Of a stretch of DNA of 23,031 nucleotides, positions 1-8,767 are shown in pieces. Source of the DNA: Nemertoderma westbladi (taxonomy: Eukaryota > Xenacoelomorpha > Nemertodermatida > Nemertodermatidae); assembly GCA_032718475.1 (NCBI GenBank), contig JAUCBJ010007489.1, positions 1-23,031 of the forward strand. Direction: 5' to 3'. Every line of letters begins with the position of its first letter. Position 1 is the stretch's first letter. A program made the translations under genes and the position numbers. The notes beneath the pieces are model-generated. The model was not told the DNA's origin, did not search any database, and was given only the letters and a program-made list of their open reading frames with translations.

Positions 1-1608
1 AGATCCATCACCCATTGGTCTCGATATTGTCTCTGTGGCAACGTCTTGCCCATTAACTATTAATACCATTTCTCCGCAAAAATTCCATTTCAATCCGCAC
101 TCAAATGCTCCTAATATATCCAGACCAATTAGAAATTCATGACTCGGCTTCCTATTAACTTGTAATTCTACCAAATGTTCTACTCCACCCAAACACATTT
201 TTATTTTTACACAACCCACAATATCTAGTGGATGCCCAGAAGCTGACTTTGTTTCAAAATATGGTTTCCTCAACTCAAACTTCATTGAACTGCATGATTG
301 TATTTCTTCCAATACATCACTAGAAATTATAGATATTTCGCTCCCAGTATCTACAAAAGCTCTCTTGGGAATACCCTCCAAACTCGAAAAAACAAAGCAA
401 CGTCTTAAGCATTGACCCTTCAATTGTAATTTAAATGATTTCTTCTGCTCAATTGTAACTGCAGATGAAGTAATAGGCTCTAGTTTGGATTTAACATCTA
501 CCATTTCATCATCCCTATAATCATCTTGGGTAAGATTTAATTTATCGAAGCCAACTTGAACTAAACTACAACCAGTTTCTTTGGAGGTAGATTCACGACA
601 ATTATCATTAGATTTGCTACTATGCTTCAATTTTTCCTTAAAACAGTCCATCTTTCGGTGCCCCAATTTTCCACAACCATAACACTTTACTGGGTTTCTA
701 CAATCTTTGGCCATATGCCCAATTCTACTACAATTAAAACAAGTAATCTTCGGTTTTGTTGAACTCGAGTCAGAATAATTACTTGAGATTGGTTTAGAAT
801 TGCCCCTAATTGCATTTGTCTCCACTTCATTTGTGTTAACAATTGATTTGACAACTGTATTTGAAAGCTCCATATCTAAAGCATAAGCTTTTCGAAATAA
901 CTCTTTCCAGGTTGATTGCACATTCAATCGTCGCCATCCTCGAAGTCTTCCACTCAACTCACAACGAACATTAGATGCAAAGAAATCCTGTAGTATAGAC
1001 TCTTCTCCATTCCCATCGAACTGTTCCCTACGACGGCAAACAGCCATCATGAATCGCTCTACGAATTCCGGCAAAGACTCATTGATCCCTTGTTTACATG
1101 TTGCTATATTAGAAGCTGTATTCTCCTTATGATCAGATAATAAATCAATAACAGCTTTCTTCAATGACAGATAATCACTTCTGTCATCCTCTTCTAATGT
1201 TTCCTCCAACATCGTGTGTAAACGACCAACTTTAGCCAGTAAACGATCCCTACGTTCATCCTGTGGAACCCTGGAGTCATCCATAATTTGATCATAATAA
1301 TCATCAAACCATGTTTGTATAGACATCTTCTTTGGGTCGAAAGGTTGTATGGTCTCTGATAACTTCGTGCAGCGATGAATCTGCTGAGCTCCTGTTCCTC
1401 TACTACCCCGGCCACTATCATCACCATGGTCACGGCGACCACTATTTGGTTCATTTGCAGTGTCTCTTTCATTCGATAGCATATCCTGAAGTTCTCTAAA
1501 ACGACTATCTTCAGTCACCTTATGACTCTCCATTAAATTGGAAAAGAACTCATTTTGTTGCATAGCCATCGTTGCATCATTGCATCGACCTGCATAAATT
1601 GGTATTGT
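1..1608 (-). pseudogene. Gag-protease polyprotein of element A (partial, N-terminal frameshift)
   Basis: The minus-strand frame is open from the left edge to an in-frame TAG at 1609-1611. A plausible internal Met is at 1326-1324, but homology to the Gag of element B begins upstream of it (KLSETIQPF block). In order it encodes the Gag matrix/capsid-like region, two CCHC knuckles near 735-650 (CFNCSRIGHMAKDC and CYGCGKLGHRKMDC), which bind the RNA genome in this family, then a retropepsin with the catalytic motif FVDTGSE near 345-325 and the downstream ILIGLDILGAF block near 150-100. The 3' end is cut by the window. The real N-terminus lies in another frame (1892-1533), so one indel between about 1608 and 1560 has broken the gene. 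No homology to a host gene is seen. Confidence 0.85.
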
Positions 1609-1892
1609 CTATCCATCATTGCTGTCGTCTGTTGTTGCATCAACTCGGCTTGATTCAACATCATTTGTTTAAACATCTCCATCATTCCCCATGTTGATTC
1701 ACCCTTACCAGAAGCGACACTACCGTCATCTTCTTTGTTAAGTTGCTGACCATGACCTTGAAATTGACCCTGGCCCTTCTTGGTCGGGTCGTCCTTCTTC
1801 GACATTTGTTTGGCAGCTTCAATATCCTTGTGATATTGACGACGTACGTCCAGTGGGTTTTGACGAGTTATCCTCTTCTCCAGTTTAAACAA
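1533..1892 (-). pseudogene. N-terminal Gag segment of element A, frameshifted
   Basis: This 119-residue frame begins with MFKLEKRITRQNPLDVRRQY, continues through a Gln/Lys-rich stretch and a Met/Gln-rich stretch (MFKQMMLNQAELMQQQTT), and overlaps the main Gag frame. The Met/Gln-rich tail runs naturally into the MAMQQNEFFSNLM stretch of the other frame, so both are one original Gag N-terminus split by a one-base indel near 1570-1585. It sits 90 bases downstream of the primer-binding site, as expected for the gag start of an LTR element. Low sequence complexity prevents a domain call. Confidence 0.7.
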
Positions 1893-1982
1893 AAAAACAA
1901 CAACAACTGAAATGGCTGGCGATCATAAGCCTGTGAAACTCCAATCCATTAAATTAAACGCTGTTCTCCAGTGGATGCAGTT

Positions 1983-1995
1983 GGTGGGACCTCCA
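1983..1995 (-). other. Primer-binding site complementary to tRNA-Gln 3' end
   Basis: On the minus strand this reads TGGAGGTCCCACC, directly abutting the LTR terminus with no spacer. It is the complement of GGTGGGACCTCCA, which I recognise from memory as the 3' end including CCA of metazoan tRNA-Gln (UUG). Thirteen consecutive bases match before the first mismatch. Minus-strand cDNA synthesis would be primed here. Confidence 0.75.
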
Positions 1996-2128
1996 TGTGA
2001 TAAGTTCTTCTTGCCCTCCCCCGGGTTATATCTGCACCGACCACAATTGATGCTAAACTCCAATATGATATGATAAGAATAACAAACATACATATATTAA
2101 TTAAGCAACAATAATTTCATTAATCACA
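1996..2128 (-). repeat. Candidate 133-bp LTR of element A
   Basis: The segment begins TGTGATAA and ends TTAATCACA on the plus strand, giving TG..CA ends with TGTGAT/ATCACA inverted termini. It abuts the tRNA-Gln primer-binding site, which fixes the inner edge firmly; the outer edge at 2128 is inferred from the inverted terminus. 133 bp is short, but Mag-group LTRs can be very short. The LTR of element B starts with the related TGTGATAATATAG. The partner 3' LTR is outside the window, so the length cannot be checked here. Confidence 0.6.
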
Positions 2129-2322
2129 GACTTATGTCACCATTGTAAATACCGATAGGCTACCAACTAATTAGCATTAGGCCTACATAAATAATTATTG
2201 CAGTAATCGGGTATACACTATTCCCCTTACAATATAACGGACAATCAAGGGATGCAGATAGTAGGGGAGAAAGAAAATGCTCGAAGCTGTCTGAAACTAT
2301 ACCACCATTTGAAGTATCAAAA

Positions 2323-3915
2323 ATGACAATTGAAGAGTGGTTCGACGATTACTACGATAGAATTATGTCTGACTCGAGGGTTCCACTAGATGAGCAAAGA
2401 GACCGATTATTGGCAAAAATAGGAAAATTACATGCCATGCTGGATGAAACATTGGATAACAGTGATAAAGTAGATTATCCAACCCTGAAGAAGGCAGTAA
2501 TACGGGTATTAAGTGACCACAAGAGGGATACAGTCCGAGATATAGCAACATGTCGGCAAGGAATAAACGAAACACTTCCAGAATATATTGAACGATTTAT
2601 GATGTGTGTTCGTCGACGTCGGGAGTTCCATAGTAGTGACAGGGAAGGTGGAATGTTGCAAGATTTCTTTGCTTCCAATATTCGCCCAGGTATCAGCGGG
2701 AAGCTTCAAGGTTGGCGTCGATTAAATCAAAATTCCTCTTGGAAGGAGACATTTCAACAGGCCTATGCATTAGACTTGGAGCATCCTGTATCTTCGTTGA
2801 CAGATGCTTCAGTTTCTTCCTTATCTTCAAATTATAGATTGCGACAGTCCAAGCCAAGTGACATACGTTATAATGGTAATCGCAGTCCAGGTAGATATTC
2901 TCCTCAAATGCATGACAAGGGTAATTCTCCTTGTTATAATTGTGGCATTTTAGGCCATATGGCAATGAATTGTAAGTTTCCACCTGTGTGTTATAATTGT
3001 AAAACACCAGGTCATATTGCTCGATATTGCTATGCTAGGAATAATAATAAATTTAATGACACTGCTGGAAATAGTTCTAACTATTACCCCGAGAAGACGG
3101 TAAAATTTAAAGGCAGTAGTAATACTAATAGTACTGGTAATAAGCAACTTTTCAAGCCTTCATCATCATCATGCGATCTTATACAAGTAGGTTGTGATCG
3201 GATAAATCTCATAGAAGAAGATTATAAACATGATTCAAATGTGAATAGTGATTATACTAATCTGGTCAATGTAAATGCAACTCATTCCAATGCAGTTAGT
3301 GATGGCTGTACACGTACAGCTGCTCAACCTAGTAGTATTCAAAGTAGAGGGAAGTGGAACGGACAGTGTTTGCGTCGAGGTTTAGTAAAGGCAGTCATAG
3401 AAGGAACTATTTATGAAGAGGCACTTGTCGATTCTGGGAGTGAACTTTCTTGTATTTCGGAGTCTGTTCTAGAAGGTTTACAGCGTACCACTAATACGAA
3501 ATATAAACTTCGACCAGCTCCATTTGAAACATTTTCAGCTTCAGATCATGTTATGGCGATAATGGGTGTTGTTGAGGTTAACATACAGCTAGGTAGCTCA
3601 GAGCATAATGTTGAGTTCTTTGTTGTTCGTACTTGTCACCGCGATATATTAATAGGTTTAGATATATTATCGGCATTTGGATGTAAGATAGATCTTTCAA
3701 ATGGCGGCTTTCAAGTTGAATTAAATGGAGAAATATTAGATACTAAGGTCATAAAACGTCCGATGGATTGTAAAAATGGTGGAATGTTATCTACAGTCTG
3801 GTGTAACAGAATTGAGTGTATTCCCGCACGTAGCCGAAGAATAATAACTGGACACATTGATAATCGAGTCGTAGGCAGAGGCCATGTTGTTTACCCAAGC
3901 AGAGAAGTTGACTAA
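2323..3915 (+). CDS. Gag-protease of element B
   Basis: From ATG 2323 the frame encodes 530 residues. Residues 1-175 resemble the Gag of element A (WFDDYYDR; ATCRQGINETLPEYIERFM). Two CCHC zinc knuckles follow, CYNCGILGHMAMNC at residues 204-217 and CYNCKTPGHIARYC at 223-236, for nucleic-acid packaging. After a Ser/Asn-rich linker comes an aspartic protease with ALVDSGSELS (catalytic Asp about residue 370) and ILIGLDIL (about 442-449). Homology to element A continues upstream of this ATG to about 2260 without a Met, so the original start is lost and this Met is internal. The frame ends at 3915 inside the protease-RT linker, overlapping the next frame by 32 bases. Confidence 0.85.
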   Translation: MTIEEWFDDYYDRIMSDSRVPLDEQRDRLLAKIGKLHAMLDETLDNSDKVDYPTLKKAVIRVLSDHKRDTVRDIATCRQGINETLPEYIERFMMCVRRRREFHSSDREGGMLQDFFASNIRPGISGKLQGWRRLNQNSSWKETFQQAYALDLEHPVSSLTDASVSSLSSNYRLRQSKPSDIRYNGNRSPGRYSPQMHDKGNSPCYNCGILGHMAMNCKFPPVCYNCKTPGHIARYCYARNNNKFNDTAGNSSNYYPEKTVKFKGSSNTNSTGNKQLFKPSSSSCDLIQVGCDRINLIEEDYKHDSNVNSDYTNLVNVNATHSNAVSDGCTRTAAQPSSIQSRGKWNGQCLRRGLVKAVIEGTIYEEALVDSGSELSCISESVLEGLQRTTNTKYKLRPAPFETFSASDHVMAIMGVVEVNIQLGSSEHNVEFFVVRTCHRDILIGLDILSAFGCKIDLSNGGFQVELNGEILDTKVIKRPMDCKNGGMLSTVWCNRIECIPARSRRIITGHIDNRVVGRGHVVYPSREVD

Positions 3916-4819
3916 GCGACATTATATACATGCTGCAGAATCTATTGCAGATCCTGATAAAGAAAATCGTATTCCAGTTCAAGTAATGAATACAATGAAT
4001 GTCCCCATTACTATTAATCCACGTACAAAACTTGGTACAGCGTCGTGTATATATATAAACTCTGAAAAAACATTAAATGACGATGATGGGAATGACAACA
4101 TGTTCCCGCTATTCAGTGAACCCAAAATTGAAAAACAATGGACAAAGGAAGATTTGCATTCGAAAATAAACTTTGGAGATGAATCGAATTTATCGGAAGA
4201 TGAGATGGAAGAAGTAGTGAATGTGGCATATAAACACAAGGAGGTTTTCTCCAAAGGTGAAACAGATCTTGGACACATTAAAGGAGTTCAGCATAAAATA
4301 AATACGGGCGATGCTGAACCAATTCGTGTTAAAGGGGGGCGTATACCGCGGTCCCAATGGCCTACTGTGGAGGAACACGTTAACTCGATGTTAAAGAAAG
4401 ATGTAATTGAACCGTCGAACAGCCCGTGGCAATTCCGCCCAGTCTTTGCATTAAAGAAGGGTGGTGCCTTACGATTTTGCGTTGACTATCGGAAGTTAAA
4501 CGCTATAACGCGAAAGGATGCATATCTGCTTCCTCCAATCCAACAACTTATTGACTGTTTGGGAGCGCCATCTAAAGGCGATAAGCAGTATTACTTTACT
4601 ATACTCGATGCCTATTCCGCATTTTGGTCAGTCGATCTGGCGCCAGAGGACCGATGCAAAACGTCGTTCACAACGCACTTGGGTTCGTATCAATTCAAAT
4701 GGATGCCTTTTGGGTTAACTAACGCACCTGGAACATGGCAGCGGATTTCTGATGTTGCCTTATCTGGGTTGCAATATTGTACTTGTTTAGTGTATTTGGA
4801 CGATATTTTGGTATTTTAA
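3884..4819 (+). CDS. Reverse transcriptase N-terminal half of element B
   Basis: This frame holds the protease-RT linker and the fingers/palm of a Ty3/Gypsy reverse transcriptase: RVKGGRIPRSQWPTVEEHV, IEPSNSPWQFRPVFALKK, LRFCVDYRKLNAITRKDAY, TILDAYSAFWSVDL (first catalytic Asp), FKWMPFGLTNAPGTWQ, and the active-site box CLVYLDDILVF near 4785-4818. All three catalytic Asp are present. The frame stops at TAA 4817-4819 right after YLDD; the palm/thumb continues in another frame. The junction with gag-pro needs a +1 shift between about 3884 and 3915. That could be programmed, but no classic slippery heptamer is evident and the break falls in a linker usually read through, so a decay indel is equally possible. 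Confidence 0.85.
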   Translation: MLFTQAEKLTKRHYIHAAESIADPDKENRIPVQVMNTMNVPITINPRTKLGTASCIYINSEKTLNDDDGNDNMFPLFSEPKIEKQWTKEDLHSKINFGDESNLSEDEMEEVVNVAYKHKEVFSKGETDLGHIKGVQHKINTGDAEPIRVKGGRIPRSQWPTVEEHVNSMLKKDVIEPSNSPWQFRPVFALKKGGALRFCVDYRKLNAITRKDAYLLPPIQQLIDCLGAPSKGDKQYYFTILDAYSAFWSVDLAPEDRCKTSFTTHLGSYQFKWMPFGLTNAPGTWQRISDVALSGLQYCTCLVYLDDILVF

Positions 4820-7251
4820 TCAATTTTTCAGATCATCTTATTCGTTTAGAACAAGTTTTAAGTACTTTAGAACAAGCCGGTGTTAAACTTAAACTATCAA
4901 AGTGTAAATTTTGTGTTTCACGTATATTATACTTAGGCCATGTTGTAGATATTCATGGTAGATATCCAGATCCAGAAAAAGTAGCTAAGCTACTAGCCAT
5001 TGAACCGCTGAAAAATAAGAAAGAAATAAAGATGTTTACAGGTTTAGCATCATATTATAGGGTTTACATTCCTCAATGTGCACATAGAATGCGTGCTTTG
5101 ACTAATTTAGTCAAGAATGACGTTAAATTTGTTTGGGGTGCCGAGCAACAAGCCGCCATGGATGACATTAAGAATGCCTTAACAAACCCACCATGCTTAG
5201 CTCATCCTAACTTTGATTGTGAATTTCATATTCATTGTGATGCTTCTCGTTCTGGTTTGGGTGCTGTTTTAGTACAAAATAATGATAATAATAAACCCCA
5301 ACCAATTTCTTATGCGTCTCGTGCTCTACATGGTAGTGAAAATAATTACAGTATTTCGGATTTAGAATGTTTAGCTGTAGTTTGGTCGATACGTCATTTT
5401 AAACCGTATTTGTATGGTAGACATTTTCTGGTGTATACCGATCATTCCGCTTTAACACATTTATTAACAGCAGATCAATTAGAGGGGCGATTAGCTCGTT
5501 GGGCCATGTGGCTCAGTCAATTTGATTGTGAAATAAGTTATAGACCAGGAAATAAGCATAAAGATGCTGATGCTTTAAGTCGATTGGTGCCTAGATGTAA
5601 TCATATTAAGAATAGTGAATTGTCTACAGTAGATACAGAAATTATTGTTGTTGACTGCAATATTTGTTCTGTAGAAGCGGATACCGTAGAACATAAAGGA
5701 TTAAATGTTGATATGTCGGTAAAACAGTTTCAAGATGCTAAGTTACGTGCTATTATTTCATATCTTAGGGATAATATTTTACCAAAGGATGACAAACTAG
5801 CTAAGGCAGTTATATGTCAATCCCAATATTACGAAGTGATTGACGATATTTTGTATTATAGACTAATTTTGAAAGATGGGTTGAACGTGCGACTATTAAC
5901 AGTAATTCCAGAAATATTTAGAAATAAATTAATGGAAGCGTATCATTCCGTGTCATCCGCAGGTCATTTTGCAACAACTAAAATGTATCAAACAATGCTT
6001 AAATTTTATTATTGGCCTGGAATGTACGCTAGTATTAATAAATTTTATCGAGGTTGTGATATTTGTGCTACTACACGTGACTATAAACCGAAACATGCTT
6101 TGGAGTGTATTTCGGTAGAAAGGCCATTTGAGAGAATGGCAGTCGACTTATTAGGTCCTTTTCTTCCAACTGTAAATAATTTTACATATATTGCGATTTT
6201 CGTTGATTATCTTACGAAATATGCTGAATTTGTGGCTTTGAAAAATGGAAGTGCAGAGGTTTTAGCAGAAGCTTTTGTATATCGAATTGTGCTACGGTAC
6301 GGTGCACCTGAATTACTTTTATCTGACCAAGGTCGTAATTTACGTTCAAAGTTATTTGATGCAATTTGTAAATTATGTCGTACACTTAAAGTTTTTACTG
6401 TTCCTTATCACCCACAAGCCGATGGTTTGGCAGAACGCACGATACAGACGACTATTCGATTATTGCGGACCCTGACTGATCACAAATCTAGAAATTGGGA
6501 CAGTTTACTAACAATAGCGCAATTTGCGTATAACTCAACTGTCCAATCTACAACAAATAAAACACCGTTTTATTTGCTTCATGGTTTTGAAGCGAGACGG
6601 CCGATTGATAATTTATTATTATCTGACGGTATTAAGGTTCCTTCTAACAGCCGAATTAAAAATATTGGAGAAAATATGAATGATATTTGGAAAATGGCGC
6701 GCAGCTGCATTACAGCTGCTCAAGCTACGCAAAAGAGAAATTTTGACACAAAAGTTCAAACAACTACAGTACACAAGGGAGATACTGTATGGTTGAGAGA
6801 CCACTCGGTTAAAGTTGGAACTGATCGTAAACTTTGCCCAAAGTTTATTGGGCCTTACCGAGTTATTGACATGAATGACAAAAATGTAACAATTGTGGGA
6901 TTAAATTCAGGAAAGTTTAAACCTAAAACTGTAAGTAGAGATGAGGTGAGACTACGTGTTGGCCCATATTTACCATCATTACCAATTGGAACTGTTACCC
7001 CATGGTGTGACTTACCTGTTCTTGGTCGTGATGTTGACAAAGAACGAGCTGGTAAGGAAAATGACAATGACTCATCTGATGACCTTGAGACGGACATTTA
7101 CTTATGCCCAGTATGTGGAATTCCTTGGGTTGAAGATGGGCCGTCGATGGTAGGCTGCGATAATTGCCTACAATGGCTACATTTTCATTGCGCGGGTTTG
7201 ACTCAGGAACCAAGCACCGACCTTTGGTTTTGTCCCGAATGTGTAATCTGA
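4777..7251 (+). CDS. RT thumb-RNase H-integrase-PHD polyprotein of element B
   Basis: The first ~15 codons are out-of-frame over the YLDD box; true homology starts near 4830 (DHLIRLEQVLSTLEQAGVKL). Order: RT thumb; RNase H with FHIHCDASRSGLGAVL, DLECLAVVWSIRHFKPYL, VYTDHSALTHLL and GNKHKDADALSR (all four acidic positions kept); integrase HHCC zinc region with GHFATTKMYQTMLKFYYWPG and RGCDIC near 5940-6070; DDE core with ERMAVDLLGP, LLSDQGRN and DGLAERTIQTT; a GPYRV (GPY/F-type) module near 6850; then an acidic linker and a complete PHD finger at residues 777-822. Integrase inserts the cDNA, and the C-terminal position is where other Gypsy lineages carry chromodomains for site choice. The frame ends at 7251 after the last Cys pair. 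Confidence 0.88.
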   Translation: MYLFSVFGRYFGILINFSDHLIRLEQVLSTLEQAGVKLKLSKCKFCVSRILYLGHVVDIHGRYPDPEKVAKLLAIEPLKNKKEIKMFTGLASYYRVYIPQCAHRMRALTNLVKNDVKFVWGAEQQAAMDDIKNALTNPPCLAHPNFDCEFHIHCDASRSGLGAVLVQNNDNNKPQPISYASRALHGSENNYSISDLECLAVVWSIRHFKPYLYGRHFLVYTDHSALTHLLTADQLEGRLARWAMWLSQFDCEISYRPGNKHKDADALSRLVPRCNHIKNSELSTVDTEIIVVDCNICSVEADTVEHKGLNVDMSVKQFQDAKLRAIISYLRDNILPKDDKLAKAVICQSQYYEVIDDILYYRLILKDGLNVRLLTVIPEIFRNKLMEAYHSVSSAGHFATTKMYQTMLKFYYWPGMYASINKFYRGCDICATTRDYKPKHALECISVERPFERMAVDLLGPFLPTVNNFTYIAIFVDYLTKYAEFVALKNGSAEVLAEAFVYRIVLRYGAPELLLSDQGRNLRSKLFDAICKLCRTLKVFTVPYHPQADGLAERTIQTTIRLLRTLTDHKSRNWDSLLTIAQFAYNSTVQSTTNKTPFYLLHGFEARRPIDNLLLSDGIKVPSNSRIKNIGENMNDIWKMARSCITAAQATQKRNFDTKVQTTTVHKGDTVWLRDHSVKVGTDRKLCPKFIGPYRVIDMNDKNVTIVGLNSGKFKPKTVSRDEVRLRVGPYLPSLPIGTVTPWCDLPVLGRDVDKERAGKENDNDSSDDLETDIYLCPVCGIPWVEDGPSMVGCDNCLQWLHFHCAGLTQEPSTDLWFCPECVI
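7105..7248 (+). other. PHD finger fused to integrase C-terminus
   Basis: Residues 777-822 of the 824-residue frame give a full C4HC3 array: C777, C780, C794, C797, H802, C805, C819, C822. The spacing matches a PHD finger, including MVGCDNCLQWLHFHC and a Trp just before the last Cys pair (LWFCPEC). The Trp two residues before the zinc-binding His, and the Met before the third Cys, are positions used by methyl-lysine-reading PHD fingers of the H3K4me3 class. Zinc binding is safe from the pattern; histone binding is inference. Confidence 0.85.
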
Positions 7252-7481
7252 AAAAAAAATATTTTTATTGATTATTTAACCTTATTTGTGATTTGTAGAT
7301 ATTTTTTCTGATGTTTCAATATCGTTATTGCGTTATTGTTTTTTTTTCTTTTGGTTTTGAATTGAGTATTTTTTTTAAATTATCGCGCCCTTAGAAGAAA
7401 ATATTATGTTATGTTGAATTGATTATTTCGCAAGTAATTGTAATTTTTAAGATCGGGTCGATCCTTTATTACCCCGGGAGA
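7252..7481 (+). other. 3' untranslated region and weak polypurine tract of element B
   Basis: No coding signal. The segment is AT-rich with homopolymer A and T runs just after the stop codon. It ends in ccccgggaga at 7472-7481, a short purine tail abutting the TGTGATAA start of the LTR, which is where a polypurine tract for plus-strand priming should lie. The tract is short and only moderately convincing. Confidence 0.45.
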
Positions 7482-7926
7482 TGTGATAATATAGTTATTG
7501 ATAGGCTAGACTGTACTGCTAGATTGACTCTATGCCTATTTGTATTTGATTTATAGTTGGCTTAATTCTTTGTAGTAGCGGTAGCGCAGTCGGTGTTTAT
7601 ATTTGGATCTTATGATATTGTTTAAATATTGATGTTATAGACAGACAGTTCTCAGATTATATGACTCAATTATAACAACTAATTTATTATTATATGAGCT
7701 CGGGGAAAGGGTTGGAAACCTTTCTACAGTTGGGTAGATTTGGGTAAAGTTGGGTAATTAGTAGGACTGATGTAACTGTGAGTTTCTCTAACTATGGGTT
7801 GTAAAATGTGTTCAAGTAGTTCCGATAATCGTGAAGTGGGGGAATAAACATTGGCTATCTTGAGCTCAAGTCCTCTGGTATAGGCATTTCTAGATTACCA
7901 CCAACACTAGTCTGTATATTGTTGCA
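7482..7926 (+). repeat. Probable 3' LTR of element B
   Basis: The 445-bp segment starts TGTGATAATATA and ends TATATTGTTGCA, an imperfect inverted pair (9 of 12) with TG..CA ends. The start is shared in type with the LTR of element A. A polyadenylation-like AATAAA lies at about 7845, and three TTGGGTA words occur within 7729-7757. The 5' boundary is supported by the purine stretch just before it; the 3' boundary is uncertain by several bases because another near-terminus (ATATCAC) follows at about 7926-7932. No second copy exists in the window for comparison. Confidence 0.55.
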
Positions 7927-8199
7927 TATCACTTTGGATTTGTTTAGTTTAGTTTAATTACGCCAGTATCAATAAAAATATGTCTCAAAAGTCAAACATA
8001 CAAACACAAATGACAGAAATAAAGATAATCCATGATTAGGACAAAATAATAACAACAGTAAATTAAATTTCAATATGAAGGTAATTTACGTATGTACTGT
8101 AATGTAATATATACACGTTCTGTTATACAGTCTGCATTGCACCAAGATAAATACTTATACATATTCAGATATTATAAACAATTGGTTTTCGCAATGGCT

Positions 8200-8489
8200 G
8201 GCAAGTTACGCAGTTGCGTTTTAAGGCGGGAATAAAATATAAATAAAAAATAGATTAATTAATTAAAGATACAATTCGATAAAATATTAATAAAAAAAAT
8301 AGATTAATTAATTAAAGATAAAATTCGATAAAAAAAAATAAATATTAAGTCAAGACAAGAAATATATTCCTCGAACCAGCCACATATGTAATGTAATCAT
8401 TAGATTTACAGTATATTTCTAAATTCATTGCAGTATTCGAAGATTCTGCCAAGTTACGCAATTGCATTTTAAAGCCGGGAAAACAAAAT
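8200..8489. repeat. Imperfect direct repeat pair
   Basis: Two copies of about 40 bp, at 8200-8240 and 8449-8489, share the core GCAAGTTACGCAGTTGC / CCAAGTTACGCAATTGC followed by a TTTTAA(G/A)GC(G/C)GGGAA tail, about 250 bp apart. They could be a diverged tandem unit or ends of an unrecognised element; no terminal duplication was found. Confidence 0.6.
8242..8335. repeat. Two-copy tandem duplication
   Basis: A roughly 44-bp unit built around ATAGATTAATTAATTAAAG and AATTCGATAAAA is repeated twice with one substitution and small changes in A-run length. It contains the palindrome TTAATTAATTAA. No function is suggested. Confidence 0.75.
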
Positions 8490-8767
8490 TAAAAGAAAAA
8501 CTTATGTAATAATTCTTTAATTATATTTATAAAAATCATAGATGTATAAAAATCGCAGGTGTGGAAATAAAATATATGAATAAAATTCGAGAAAAATTAA
8601 GATATACTATAGGTATGTATCAAGGGTTAAAAGTTTGATGGAAATAAAATGAAATAATTACTTAAAAGAAGTATCTGTCAACTGAAAATAAAAGGCTGTT
8701 ATCTTGACGTGCGGGAGAGTCGTCATAAATGTTCATAATAGTTGGCATGAAGCGATCGAGCCCTATT

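Larger units (their letters stand above)
1..2128 (-). mobile_element. Ty3/Gypsy (Mag-like) LTR retrotransposon A, 5' portion
   Basis: Read on the minus strand, this holds in order a short LTR (2128-1996), an adjoining tRNA-Gln primer-binding site (1995-1983), a leader (1982-1893), gag with two CCHC zinc knuckles, and the start of a retropepsin; it then leaves the window at base 1, so reverse transcriptase and integrase would lie outside. The Gag is clearly homologous to that of the plus-strand element starting near 2230 (for example the WFDDYYD block and the IATC-QGINE block), with roughly 80% identity in the best stretch, so A and B are different families or old copies of one lineage. They lie head-to-head. 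Order and motifs are read directly; the Mag-like assignment rests on protein pattern and the short LTR. Confidence 0.85.
2189..7926 (+). mobile_element. Ty3/Gypsy (Mag-like) retrotransposon B, 5'-truncated, with integrase PHD finger
   Basis: Plus-strand element with gag (two CCHC knuckles), retropepsin, reverse transcriptase, RNase H, integrase, a C-terminal PHD finger, a 3' untranslated region and a probable 3' LTR at 7482-7926. No 5' LTR, primer-binding site or Gag N-terminus is found between element A and 2230: recognisable Gag homology starts near 2260 and the frame is open only from 2191 (after TAA 2188-2190). So the 5' end was lost, or displaced when element A inserted. Frame changes near 3884-3915 and 4800-4835 split the coding region in three. 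Confidence 0.88.
7927..8661. other. AT-rich non-coding stretch with short repeats
   Basis: I see no supported gene. The region lies between the element B LTR and the 3' end of the minus-strand LINE, and part near 8600-8660 may be LINE 3' sequence. It contains an imperfect direct repeat pair near 8200 and 8450 and a tandem duplication at 8242-8335, listed separately. Many A runs and AATAAA-like words occur by composition. Confidence 0.6.

Noticed and set aside
1194-1472. Minus-strand 92-codon frame
   Set aside because: It overlaps the Gag frame of element A in a different frame; homology to element B supports the other frame.
2129-2222. Host exon or promoter between the two Gypsy elements
   Set aside because: The 94-bp segment is AT-rich, has no coding pattern, and is better seen as flank or remnant of element B.
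6956-7213. Small frames on both strands over the end of integrase
   Set aside because: They are alternative-frame readings of the integrase/PHD coding sequence, which has clear domain evidence.
7575-7720. Pol III-like promoter in the element B LTR (TAGCGCAGTCGG as A box, GGTTGGAAACC as B box)
   Set aside because: The A-box-like word fits well, but the B-box candidate has a mismatch at a key base and the spacing (~120 bp) is wrong for a tRNA; no cloverleaf can be drawn.
7729-7757. Telomere-like repeat (three TTGGGTA words)
   Set aside because: Only three words at 10-11 bp spacing inside the LTR; not a tandem telomeric array.
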